From: Paludibacter sp. UBA5753
Lineage (GTDB): Bacteria; Bacteroidota; Bacteroidia; Bacteroidales; Paludibacteraceae
Assembly (NCBI GenBank): GCA_002427615.1
Contig: DIFH01000113.1
Coordinates: 1-18,931, forward strand
Direction of reading: 5' to 3'
DNA length: 18,931 nucleotides
The translations under genes and the position numbers were made by a program. Shown one piece after another: positions 8,227 to 15,927 of this stretch; the stretch's first letter is position 1; the number at the start of each line of letters is the position of its first letter. The notes under the pieces are model-generated. The model was not told the origin of the DNA and searched no databases. It saw only the letters and a list, made by a program, of their open reading frames with translations.

Positions 8227-8260
8227 AATAAGTCCCCTCACATAAATAAACGGACTTATT
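8227..8260 (-). other. hairpin between esterase-GH3 and GH2 genes
   Basis: AATAAGTCC (8227-8235) and GGACTTATT (8252-8260) form a 9-pair perfect stem with a 16-base loop. On the minus strand it is followed by TTTATTATAAAATT, a poor U-tract; on the + strand by CTTTTT. It could be a partial terminator that lowers expression of the two downstream GH2 genes, or an mRNA-stabilising stem. The large loop makes it weak. Confidence 0.35.
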
Positions 8261-8317
8261 CTTTTTAAATGCTGGTTGGATATTTATTGTACAATAAAGA
8301 AGACTATAAAATCGCAA

Positions 8318-11300
8318 TCAAAACAATGAAATATTTTTTGAAAAAAATATTTGTTCTGCATTTTTTCCAAAGAAAATTTTGTAATCCCCTTTACCGTCTT
8401 CCCAGCCGTTTTGTCCGTAGTATTTCAAACGCTCGTAAGGTATGGTCAACGTTATGTTCCGGGTTTCTCCTTTCTTTAGAAAGATATTCTCGACCGCTTT
8501 GAGTTCTTTAATAGGTCGGGTGGATTCTCCCCATATTTTTCTTGTGTAAACTTGTACAAGTTCTTTTCCGTCGCAAGAGCCTGAGTTTGTAAGACTTAAA
8601 TTCGCAAAAATCGTATCGTTGACTGTGTACACATGAATATTGTCGTATTTGAACGAGGTGTACGACAAACCATATCCAAATGGGTATTGAGGTTTATAAT
8701 CGATATCAATATAACGGCTCGAATAGTTGCCGTCTTTATCAACAGTTGGTCGTCCGGTGTTTTTCCGGTTGTAATATACCGGAATTTGCCCCAAGTGCTT
8801 CGGAAAACTCATTGGTACACGCGCCGATGGATTGTATTTTCCTTCGATTACATCCAATATCGCGTTGCCTGATTCTGTTCCAAGATACCATGCATAAAGT
8901 ATAGAAGGCGCATTTGCAGAAATATCGTTGAATATCATGGGACGACCCGACATTAAAACGGTTATTGAATTTTTGTTTACTTCGTAAATTTTGCATGCCA
9001 ACTCTTCCTGAAGCCCAGGCAAATGTATGTCGCCTCGCGAACGGGCTTCGCCAGTCATCCCGAATTGCTCGCCTAGCGCTAAAATAACCAAATCTGCATC
9101 CTTAGCAATGTTTATGGCTTCATCGAACCTACTCTTGTCATCACCTTTAAATTCACACCCCTTGGAATATATTATGTTTGCTCCAGGATAGCGGGTTTTG
9201 AGGGCATCCAGTAAAGTGACGGCTTCGTTGGTTTCAAATGTGATGGACCAATTGCCGTCCATATCTTTTTTCGAATGGGCTAAAGGACCAATTACAGCTA
9301 TTTTTGCAGGTAATTTTATTGGAAGAATGTTTTCGTTTTTTAGCAGGATAATTGATTTTTTAGCAACATCGAAGGCTGCCTCTTTATTTGTTTTCGAAAG
9401 TATTTCGACAGATTCCTTTTCTGGAACACAGTAGCGATAAGGATTATCAAAAAGTCCCAGCTTGAATTTCTGAATTAGCACCCGCTTCACTTCTCTGTTC
9501 AGAATTTGTTCCGGCACCATGCCTTCTTGTACCAACATTTTCAAATAATCGGCATAGCAATTGCTCTCCATATCAATCGTAACTCCCGCCATGATTGCCT
9601 GATTGGCGGCCATCTTTCTGTCCCGACTGTAACCATGTACTACCATTTCGCCAATTGATCCCCAGTCAGAAACGACAAGTCCTTTGAAGTTCCACTCGTT
9701 GTAGAGAGTATTGTATAGAAATTGATTGCCGGATGCTGGAATACCATTAATTTCGTTGAAAGCACACATAAAAGATGAAATATTTTCATCAACTGCAGCT
9801 TTGAACGGTGGTAAAATGACGTTTTGTAAAGTTTGTTCTGAAACATCGACTGTGTTGTAATCACGTCCACCTATTGCAAAACCATAACCTGCAAAATGCT
9901 TAGCGCAAGCCATTAGTTGAAGTCCATCAGGGAATGGTTTTTGATATCCTCTTACCATTGCTCTGGCAACTTCAGTGGCCCAATAAGTATCTTCGCCTGG
10001 TCCTTCCATGACTCGACCCCAACGCGGATCTCTTGATACGTCGAGCATTGGAGAAAATGTCCAATGAACACCAGAAACAACAGATTCTCTGGCCGAAACA
10101 CGAGCAGCCTTTTCAATAGCTTCTTTGTCGAACGAAGCTGACATGGCCAATGGTATAGGGAAAACTGTGCGGTATCCATGGATTACGTCCAAACCGAATA
10201 AAAGTGGAATTTTAAGACGAGATTGCAATGCAAACTCCTGTATTTTACGTGTATTCTCACAGCCTTTGATGTTTAGCATTGAACCAATTTTTCCTTCTTT
10301 GAGCAGCTCTATTTTATTTTGATCTCCTCGAAGAATTGGGCCTGTTTCCCAATTTCCCGAAAGTTGATTCAATTGACCGACTTTTTCATCCAAAGTCATC
10401 AATGCGATGACTGAGTCTGCTTTTTCTTCAATAGTTTTTGCTTTGAAAGATTGAAGTGTTTGTTTTAAAGCTGTTTTTTCTTTCCAGTTATCGGTTCTAA
10501 AAGGAGTTACGGGTAATCCATCAGAATTAAATAGGTTAGCATCCGGATTATTACTCCAAGCATAGCGTACGGCTATAGGATTTGGGACATCATTGGAGGA
10601 TATTATTACCTTGTCACCTGCTAATTCAGCTTTTGCACAATAGAATGTTTTATCGCTTCCTGCTATTGAAAATCCACGGAGGTAACCATATGTGTCGTGA
10701 ACACAAAGCTTGGAGTTATAAAGATTAAAATATACTACAATTTTGTCTCCTTGAATATTGAAAGACTTAAATGTTGGACTTTGACATGTAATTGTTGAAT
10801 GTCCATATTCATTATGAAGAGCATGAAGTGATAACCGTTGGCCCACATCCTGCTTATTGAGCGGATGAATAGTATTTGCATCTCCAATGTCGTAGATAAC
10901 TGCCTGCCCTGTCTTGGGTAAACTTAATGTCATTGTTTGTGCTTCTCTTAATTCAGCCCAATCACTTTCTACTGGCTTTAATGAATGAGGATAAAGATTG
11001 GCTAGTTGTACCCAGTAAAATGGAAAGTCATATCCCCATTGTTTGCGCCAATCAGTTATCATTTCGGGGAAAAGCGTACGATATGCTACCGCTCTGCTAA
11101 CATTGTTTTCTCCTTGATACCAGATTGCACCTTTTATTTTGAATTTTTGAAGTGGATTTATCATGGTATTGTATAAACTTGAGTAAACCATGTTAGGGCC
11201 AATATCTAATACTTTATATTTGGTGTTAGTAACTGATTCTTTGTATTTCCATTTGCCAGCTAAAGAAATTACTTTATCATTTTCTCCGTTTTGTAATTTT

Positions 11301-12412
11301 AAATAAATATCTTCAGACGGACTCCACATACCTCCGCTTCCTCCGGCATCAGTAATTCGAACCGTAATTATATTTCTGCCAGATTTCAGTGTGCCTTTTC
11401 GTACTGGATAAAATCGGTGAACATCCCAACCTTTGTTTTCGCCTAAATACTCTCCGTTAATCCATGTCTTATCTAAGTCATCTATTGTTCCAAGAGAAAG
11501 CGTAGCCGGACAGCCATCATATATTTTGGGAACATCTATCACATATTTGAACCAAACATGCCCATCTACTAACGAAAGCGGAGTTGAACTCCATTCGGAA
11601 GGAACTGTTATGTCACTCCATGCAGAGAAATCATAATTATTCGAAAACCATTTTTCTTCTAAAGCTGGATCATTTTCTAATGCTTTGTTAAAAGCTTCTC
11701 GACTTCCTTTGTTTTCATTGATATACTTTTCAATGTTATTCATTACTTCGTTACTGTAAGGCTTCTTAAGTACTGATGGTAATGATTCAAAAGTCGATTT
11801 ACTTATCCAAGCTTCAATATCTGTTCCTCCCCAGGAAGCATTGATAATTCCTATCGGAATTTTTAGTTTTTTATATAATTCCTGTGCATAAAAATAAGCT
11901 ACTCCAGAGAAGTTTCCTACTGTTTTTGTGGAACATATTTCCCATTCACCTGATAAATCTGTTTGTAGACTATTTTTTATGCCTTTTGGCACACGAAACG
12001 TTCTTATTTGTGGATAATCGGCAGACGCAATCTCTTTTTCGGAGTTTGCAGACTGTTGAACAGTCCATTCCATATTGGATTGACCAGCACAAAGCCACAC
12101 TTCTCCAATTAAAATATTGTCAAATTTAAGTGTTTCTTTTTTTGTCTTTACAATAATGGAATATGGTCCTCCATAGTATTGAGCGGGAAGAATAACTTCC
12201 CATGAGCCATCTTTTAAAGCTTTTGAAGAAACAGTTTTACCTGAAAATTGAACTGAGACTTTTTCTTTTGGATTACTCCAACCCCACATTCTGATTGGTT
12301 CGTTTTGTTGTAGAACCATATTGTCGGAGAAAATGCCCGACATACGCAGTTGCGCCTGTATGCAAATAAAACTAAAAACGAAAAGACAAAAACTCAAAAC
12401 TATTTTTTTCAT
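8318..12412 (-). CDS. fusion of sialate O-acetylesterase and GH3 glycosidase, secreted
   Basis: One uninterrupted 1364-residue frame joins two complete enzymes. Residues 1-642 form a sialate O-acetylesterase-type SGNH hydrolase: signal peptide ending FICIQAQ, nucleophile S112 in CAGQSNMEW, WYQGEN near 431-436, catalytic H516 in NTIHPLNK, and a beta-galactosidase-like jelly-roll insert at about 250-380. It ends with VRYAWSNNP...PFRTD, as stand-alone esterases do. After a short linker, residues about 660-1364 form a BglX-like GH3: LMTLDEKVGQLNQ, DPRWGRVMEGPGEDTYW, KHFAGYG, nucleophile D916 in LVVSDWGS, then the GH3 C-domain and a fibronectin-III-like domain. It is expected to remove acetyl esters and cleave beta-linked residues. 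The ATG at 12412 is preferred over that at 12421 because it aligns with the start of the deacetylase's near-identical signal peptide. The gene begins 13 bases after the deacetylase stop. Confidence 0.9.
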   Translation of the reverse strand: MKKIVLSFCLFVFSFICIQAQLRMSGIFSDNMVLQQNEPIRMWGWSNPKEKVSVQFSGKTVSSKALKDGSWEVILPAQYYGGPYSIIVKTKKETLKFDNILIGEVWLCAGQSNMEWTVQQSANSEKEIASADYPQIRTFRVPKGIKNSLQTDLSGEWEICSTKTVGNFSGVAYFYAQELYKKLKIPIGIINASWGGTDIEAWISKSTFESLPSVLKKPYSNEVMNNIEKYINENKGSREAFNKALENDPALEEKWFSNNYDFSAWSDITVPSEWSSTPLSLVDGHVWFKYVIDVPKIYDGCPATLSLGTIDDLDKTWINGEYLGENKGWDVHRFYPVRKGTLKSGRNIITVRITDAGGSGGMWSPSEDIYLKLQNGENDKVISLAGKWKYKESVTNTKYKVLDIGPNMVYSSLYNTMINPLQKFKIKGAIWYQGENNVSRAVAYRTLFPEMITDWRKQWGYDFPFYWVQLANLYPHSLKPVESDWAELREAQTMTLSLPKTGQAVIYDIGDANTIHPLNKQDVGQRLSLHALHNEYGHSTITCQSPTFKSFNIQGDKIVVYFNLYNSKLCVHDTYGYLRGFSIAGSDKTFYCAKAELAGDKVIISSNDVPNPIAVRYAWSNNPDANLFNSDGLPVTPFRTDNWKEKTALKQTLQSFKAKTIEEKADSVIALMTLDEKVGQLNQLSGNWETGPILRGDQNKIELLKEGKIGSMLNIKGCENTRKIQEFALQSRLKIPLLFGLDVIHGYRTVFPIPLAMSASFDKEAIEKAARVSARESVVSGVHWTFSPMLDVSRDPRWGRVMEGPGEDTYWATEVARAMVRGYQKPFPDGLQLMACAKHFAGYGFAIGGRDYNTVDVSEQTLQNVILPPFKAAVDENISSFMCAFNEINGIPASGNQFLYNTLYNEWNFKGLVVSDWGSIGEMVVHGYSRDRKMAANQAIMAGVTIDMESNCYADYLKMLVQEGMVPEQILNREVKRVLIQKFKLGLFDNPYRYCVPEKESVEILSKTNKEAAFDVAKKSIILLKNENILPIKLPAKIAVIGPLAHSKKDMDGNWSITFETNEAVTLLDALKTRYPGANIIYSKGCEFKGDDKSRFDEAINIAKDADLVILALGEQFGMTGEARSRGDIHLPGLQEELACKIYEVNKNSITVLMSGRPMIFNDISANAPSILYAWYLGTESGNAILDVIEGKYNPSARVPMSFPKHLGQIPVYYNRKNTGRPTVDKDGNYSSRYIDIDYKPQYPFGYGLSYTSFKYDNIHVYTVNDTIFANLSLTNSGSCDGKELVQVYTRKIWGESTRPIKELKAVENIFLKKGETRNITLTIPYERLKYYGQNGWEDGKGDYKIFFGKNAEQIFFSKNISLF
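12337..12412 (-). repeat. duplicated signal-peptide segment, copy in the esterase-GH3 gene
   Basis: These 76 bases from the start codon align without gaps to 13364-13439, with about 8 mismatches by my count. They encode MKKIV, a hydrophobic stretch with FVFSFICIQAQL, and the first mature residues. Similarity stops beyond this segment, where the two proteins are unrelated. Confidence 0.85.
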
Positions 12413-12425
12413 AACTTGCATAATA

Positions 12426-13439
12426 TTAAATTGTAAATAATTTTACATCAATCGTTCCGCCAGAAGGGTCGATATCGAACAATATTTTACCGGGTAAAGC
12501 TTTTGTTTTCAGCTTTTTATTGCCTTGTTTAACGGTGATTTTTGTTGTGACTTGCATCTCAAAAACCATTGTCAGTTTTTCGGTAAACAGATTTTTATTC
12601 AAACTCAAATGCGGCGAAATAATAAAACCATTGTCAGTTTTTTTTGTTTCAAACGTAAAATTTTGTCGCTCTTTCATATAAGCGGCCACTTCGGCAAAAG
12701 TTCCTATCCAAATTTTGTCTTCCTGCGCTTTTACTTTTTGCAAATGTCTCCAAAGGACGTTTGCATCGAAAAAACAGTCGTAGCCATAAGTAATTCCGTG
12801 TGTCATTGTCACGCACCAATTACCGTTCGCGACAAGTTCGGCAATTTGTTTTTCGAGATTTTCGTCCGTGATTTTTCCACCCACGTCAAATAGATGTGTG
12901 CGCGATGCGATTCGATCGCTTTCTACAACGGCAATTACGTTGTCGTTTTTGGCATTTCCGGGGTAACAGAAAGTGCGTGGGAAGACGCCTGTAATGAGAA
13001 AAATCGCTGTGTCGTTGTGCTGCAACTCGTAACGTAATTCTTCTAATGAAAGTTTGGTAATATTGCGGTGTGCCCAGCCGTGCGAAGAAATTTCGTGTCT
13101 GCGTTTCGCCATTTTTTTCAACTGTTTCCAGGTCACCCGCGGTATTCCTCTCTGAAAAGCCGTGTCTGAAAGCGCGCGTCCATTGATCCAAAATGTGCCT
13201 TTGAAACCAAGTTTTTCAAACGCGGGAAAAACGAGCGAAAAATGTTCCGCCAAACCGTCATCGAAAGTGTAACTAATAGCGGCAGTTTTGTCGCCTTTGT
13301 ATTTTGCAACGCGAAACATTTCTTTGTCCGGATATCTGACGTTTTTTTCGTTAAAATCAACGTCCGACACAGGCAGTTGCGCCTGAATGCAAATAAAACT
13401 AAAAACGAAAAAATAAAAAATAAATACTATTTTTTTCAT
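12426..13439 (-). CDS. secreted polysaccharide deacetylase, NodB fold (CE4-like)
   Basis: This 337-residue protein has a signal peptide ending ICIQA before Q21 and then a NodB-homology domain at about residues 50-250. Metal and catalytic motifs are in order: SYTFDDG (D60, D61), EISSHGWAHRN with H120 and H124 as the His-x3-His metal ligands, FCYPGN at 157-162, and TMTHG with H214. The family removes N- or O-acetyl groups from polysaccharides using a divalent metal. Residues about 260-337 form a beta-rich tail of unknown role. It starts 9 bases after the upstream oxidoreductase stop and ends 13 bases before the esterase-GH3 start, so the three are almost certainly cotranscribed. Its base composition is higher in G+C than its neighbours (140 of 300 bases in 12961-13260 by hand count), hinting at a different origin. 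The exact substrate cannot be read from sequence. Confidence 0.88.
   Translation of the reverse strand: MKKIVFIFYFFVFSFICIQAQLPVSDVDFNEKNVRYPDKEMFRVAKYKGDKTAAISYTFDDGLAEHFSLVFPAFEKLGFKGTFWINGRALSDTAFQRGIPRVTWKQLKKMAKRRHEISSHGWAHRNITKLSLEELRYELQHNDTAIFLITGVFPRTFCYPGNAKNDNVIAVVESDRIASRTHLFDVGGKITDENLEKQIAELVANGNWCVTMTHGITYGYDCFFDANVLWRHLQKVKAQEDKIWIGTFAEVAAYMKERQNFTFETKKTDNGFIISPHLSLNKNLFTEKLTMVFEMQVTTKITVKQGNKKLKTKALPGKILFDIDPSGGTIDVKLFTI
13364..13439 (-). repeat. duplicated signal-peptide segment, copy in the deacetylase gene
   Basis: Partner of 12337-12412, beginning at the deacetylase start codon. The central run from TGCAAATAAAACTAAAAACG is identical in both (+ strand), which points to recent copying or gene conversion, not convergent signal peptides. 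Confidence 0.85.
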
Positions 13440-13448
13440 GGATATAAA

Positions 13449-15470
13449 TTATCTTTCGGGTATCAACAACACAGCATCGGCAGTTACAGTGCCGGTTGCG
13501 CCTTTGTTTGAAATTTTGATGAATGGCTGATGGCTCTGGTACAAATGAAATTTACCAAGTGAATACCATTCGCCGGACGTTTGACCTTCCACGACCATCT
13601 CGGAGTTATTGGCAATAATTGATTCTAATTGTTTTCCATCATATACTTCGATATTTGTGTTGGTTGTTCCTCCAGTTTTAAGAAACGGAAAAAAAACGTA
13701 AATCTTATAGTTCCCAGTAAACTCTACCTTAGGATAGTATATTACCGATTTTTCTTCTTCTATTTTTGAGTTATCGCAAAAATAATCAGCACCATACGCC
13801 TTCCATGAATCTTTTACCAATTTCCAGTCACCTTCCACCTTAACGTTTCCAGAATTATTATCAACAAGAATTTCAGGCTTGCTTCCATCAACCAATGGAT
13901 TTTTTGTTAAAATAAAATTTATTTCTTCGCTTTTAATGTTTTGAACAATCTCTTTTTGTTCAATAGCTAAACAAGACGCTATTGCGGCCACTTGCCCGAG
14001 TACCATAAACACAGGTTCCATGCGGATCGATCCGTAAGCAATATGCGAAGCTGAAATACAAACGGGAACAAGCAAATTGGTACATTCGTTTCGTTTCGGT
14101 GTCAACGAATGGTAAGCGATAGGATATGGACTGAAGCCACCTACTTCAACATTACCTTCATTTTTTACCATACCATTGACAATGTGACGATCACAATTAT
14201 GTGAATCCATTTGATAAGCTGCATATGCAATCCCATCTTTGACCGATTCTTTTCCCTGACAATGGTGTTGTGTCATCACGGTTTCACCAATCAACCGGCG
14301 AGCTTCCCGTACATAAAGCTGAGGCGACCAATGACCGTTGTCTACATATTCGTCTTTAGGGTAACCCCATTGTAGCATTTCTTTGCGGATATTTTGCGAA
14401 ATACGTTCGTCGTGACCTACAAAATAGAGCAACCCTTTAGTATAATCTTCGTGAAACTTTTGAATAGCTGCACGTTCAGCATAATTTGCATCGGGATATT
14501 TCCAGTTTTCACCCACTAGATCGGTTGAAAATCCGCCATAGTTGTTTATATCTGTTTTGCCATTGGGCATGCGAGTCCAAATAAAAACATCTGTGAATTT
14601 TTTCCAAGAATAAACCTCCTTTAACCGAAGCAATAATTCGTAACGGGTAGAATCATAATTATCAGGACGAGTAATGGGGACACGATTCTCGGGAACTTCA
14701 GTCAAACATATACGATAGTTATAGGCTTGAACCTTCTTGTCACCTGTTCCATTCGGTTTGATAGGTTTCGGATTAATACCATAAATCAGTCCACTTGCAG
14801 GATTACCCTTTAAGCGATAAGGGTCAATACCATCTGGGAGCTGGTGTCCTTCCATTTTCTGAACACCGTTGTAGGTTTCACTGTAGAGCTTGTTATCTTC
14901 CCGCCCAACAGTATACGAAACATTAGCCTTGGCAAGCAGATCACCTTCGTAGCTACAATCAATAAACATTTTCGCTCTAACGGCTAAGTTGGTTGCCTTG
15001 TTTGGAACTGAAGACTGCTCTAAGGTTATAACCTCAATCTTTTTATTTTTTAATGAAGCATTTATAATCCTATAATCATAAATGACGGATATATTCCCTT
15101 CTTTTACATAATCACTAAAGATACCCTCTGCCACATGAGGTTCAAAAACCCATTGCTCAAGTTTTCCGTAATGTTGCCCCAGTCTGCGATAAAAATCAAG
15201 AGCCAATCCCTGTACTACGTATTTGTTACCGATGTCTGTAAAGCCGAGACCTCCTGAACTCATACCACCCAGATGTTTGCCAGGCTCTATCAGCAATACG
15301 CTTTTACCCGATTGCAGGGCGGTATATGCAGCTATTACTCCAGCTGACGTTCCACCATAAATACAAATATCAACACTCTTGATTCTTTCATTATTACTTG
15401 CAGTTGCTTTAAAAGTGACAAACACCATTAAGATAGTAGTAACTAATACATTAATAACCTTTTTATTCAT
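13449..15470 (-). CDS. secreted FAD-dependent oxidoreductase with golvesin-like C-terminal domain
   Basis: This 673-residue protein has a signal peptide (about residues 1-25). An FAD_oxidored-type domain follows, with the dinucleotide-binding loop CIYGGTSAGVIAAYTA at 36-51, an acidic strand end at LLIEPG and the family motif GGMSSGGLGFTDIG at 68-81. Further family marks are FIDCSYEGDL, TQHHCQGKE, MDSHNCDR and the C-terminal FAD-contacting GSIRMEPVFMVLGQVAAIA. Residues about 534-673 are a beta-sandwich like the golvesin/xanthan-lyase C-terminal module, probably for carbohydrate or surface binding. Such proteins recur in Bacteroidota glycan loci, often loosely named xanthan lyase, but the substrate and electron acceptor are unknown. 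The gene starts 135 bases after the stop of its paralogue and ends 9 bases before the deacetylase. A CXXCH haem site was not seen. Confidence 0.85.
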   Translation of the reverse strand: MNKKVINVLVTTILMVFVTFKATASNNERIKSVDICIYGGTSAGVIAAYTALQSGKSVLLIEPGKHLGGMSSGGLGFTDIGNKYVVQGLALDFYRRLGQHYGKLEQWVFEPHVAEGIFSDYVKEGNISVIYDYRIINASLKNKKIEVITLEQSSVPNKATNLAVRAKMFIDCSYEGDLLAKANVSYTVGREDNKLYSETYNGVQKMEGHQLPDGIDPYRLKGNPASGLIYGINPKPIKPNGTGDKKVQAYNYRICLTEVPENRVPITRPDNYDSTRYELLLRLKEVYSWKKFTDVFIWTRMPNGKTDINNYGGFSTDLVGENWKYPDANYAERAAIQKFHEDYTKGLLYFVGHDERISQNIRKEMLQWGYPKDEYVDNGHWSPQLYVREARRLIGETVMTQHHCQGKESVKDGIAYAAYQMDSHNCDRHIVNGMVKNEGNVEVGGFSPYPIAYHSLTPKRNECTNLLVPVCISASHIAYGSIRMEPVFMVLGQVAAIASCLAIEQKEIVQNIKSEEINFILTKNPLVDGSKPEILVDNNSGNVKVEGDWKLVKDSWKAYGADYFCDNSKIEEEKSVIYYPKVEFTGNYKIYVFFPFLKTGGTTNTNIEVYDGKQLESIIANNSEMVVEGQTSGEWYSLGKFHLYQSHQPFIKISNKGATGTVTADAVLLIPER

Positions 15471-15605
15471 TCTTATTATATTTATAAATTTATTGATCGA
15501 TTTATTTAATAATTTTTATTTATTTTTACAATATGATGAGATGTACTTTAGAGAATGCTCTAGATATATTAAAAACACCTATATTTAACAAAACGCTATT
15601 GTTTT

Positions 15606-15927
15606 TTATTTCATGATAATTTTATAAGCTCTGCCGTCTATATTGATAACATATAGACCAGTCTTTAATTTGTTAGATACAAAACTAATGGCATTTGGTA
15701 TTGAGGCTTCAATTAACTCACCATTTATACCATAAATTTTTACGCTATTTAACACGATATTCTTTTTTACTTCAATTCGTCCATCATGGCTCAATATTAT
15801 ATCATTGCTGGTGTTGATTTCATTTACTCCGGTAGCAGTTGATGAAGTCAAGGTGACATTATCTATGTAAAGATTAAAGACCTTTCCAGCCGGAGCAGTA
15901 GCCTTAATTACTAAATAATAATCTCCG
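15606..15927 (-). repeat. duplicated 3' gene end, copy 1
   Basis: This aligns without gaps to 18610-18931 at an offset of 3004. It covers the T9SS-like tail and the end of the CBM-like module. About 30 mismatches by my count are all in the stop-proximal 184 bases; 15790-15927 is identical to 18794-18931. Confidence 0.92.

Noticed and set aside
12525..12893. 122-residue + strand ORF inside the deacetylase gene
   Set aside because: It is the shadow of a well-supported gene; its length reflects the higher G+C of this segment.
12886..13191. 101-residue minus strand ORF in a second frame of the deacetylase
   Set aside because: It overlaps the NodB motifs in another frame, so it is a shadow and not a frameshifted segment; the main frame carries all catalytic motifs in order.
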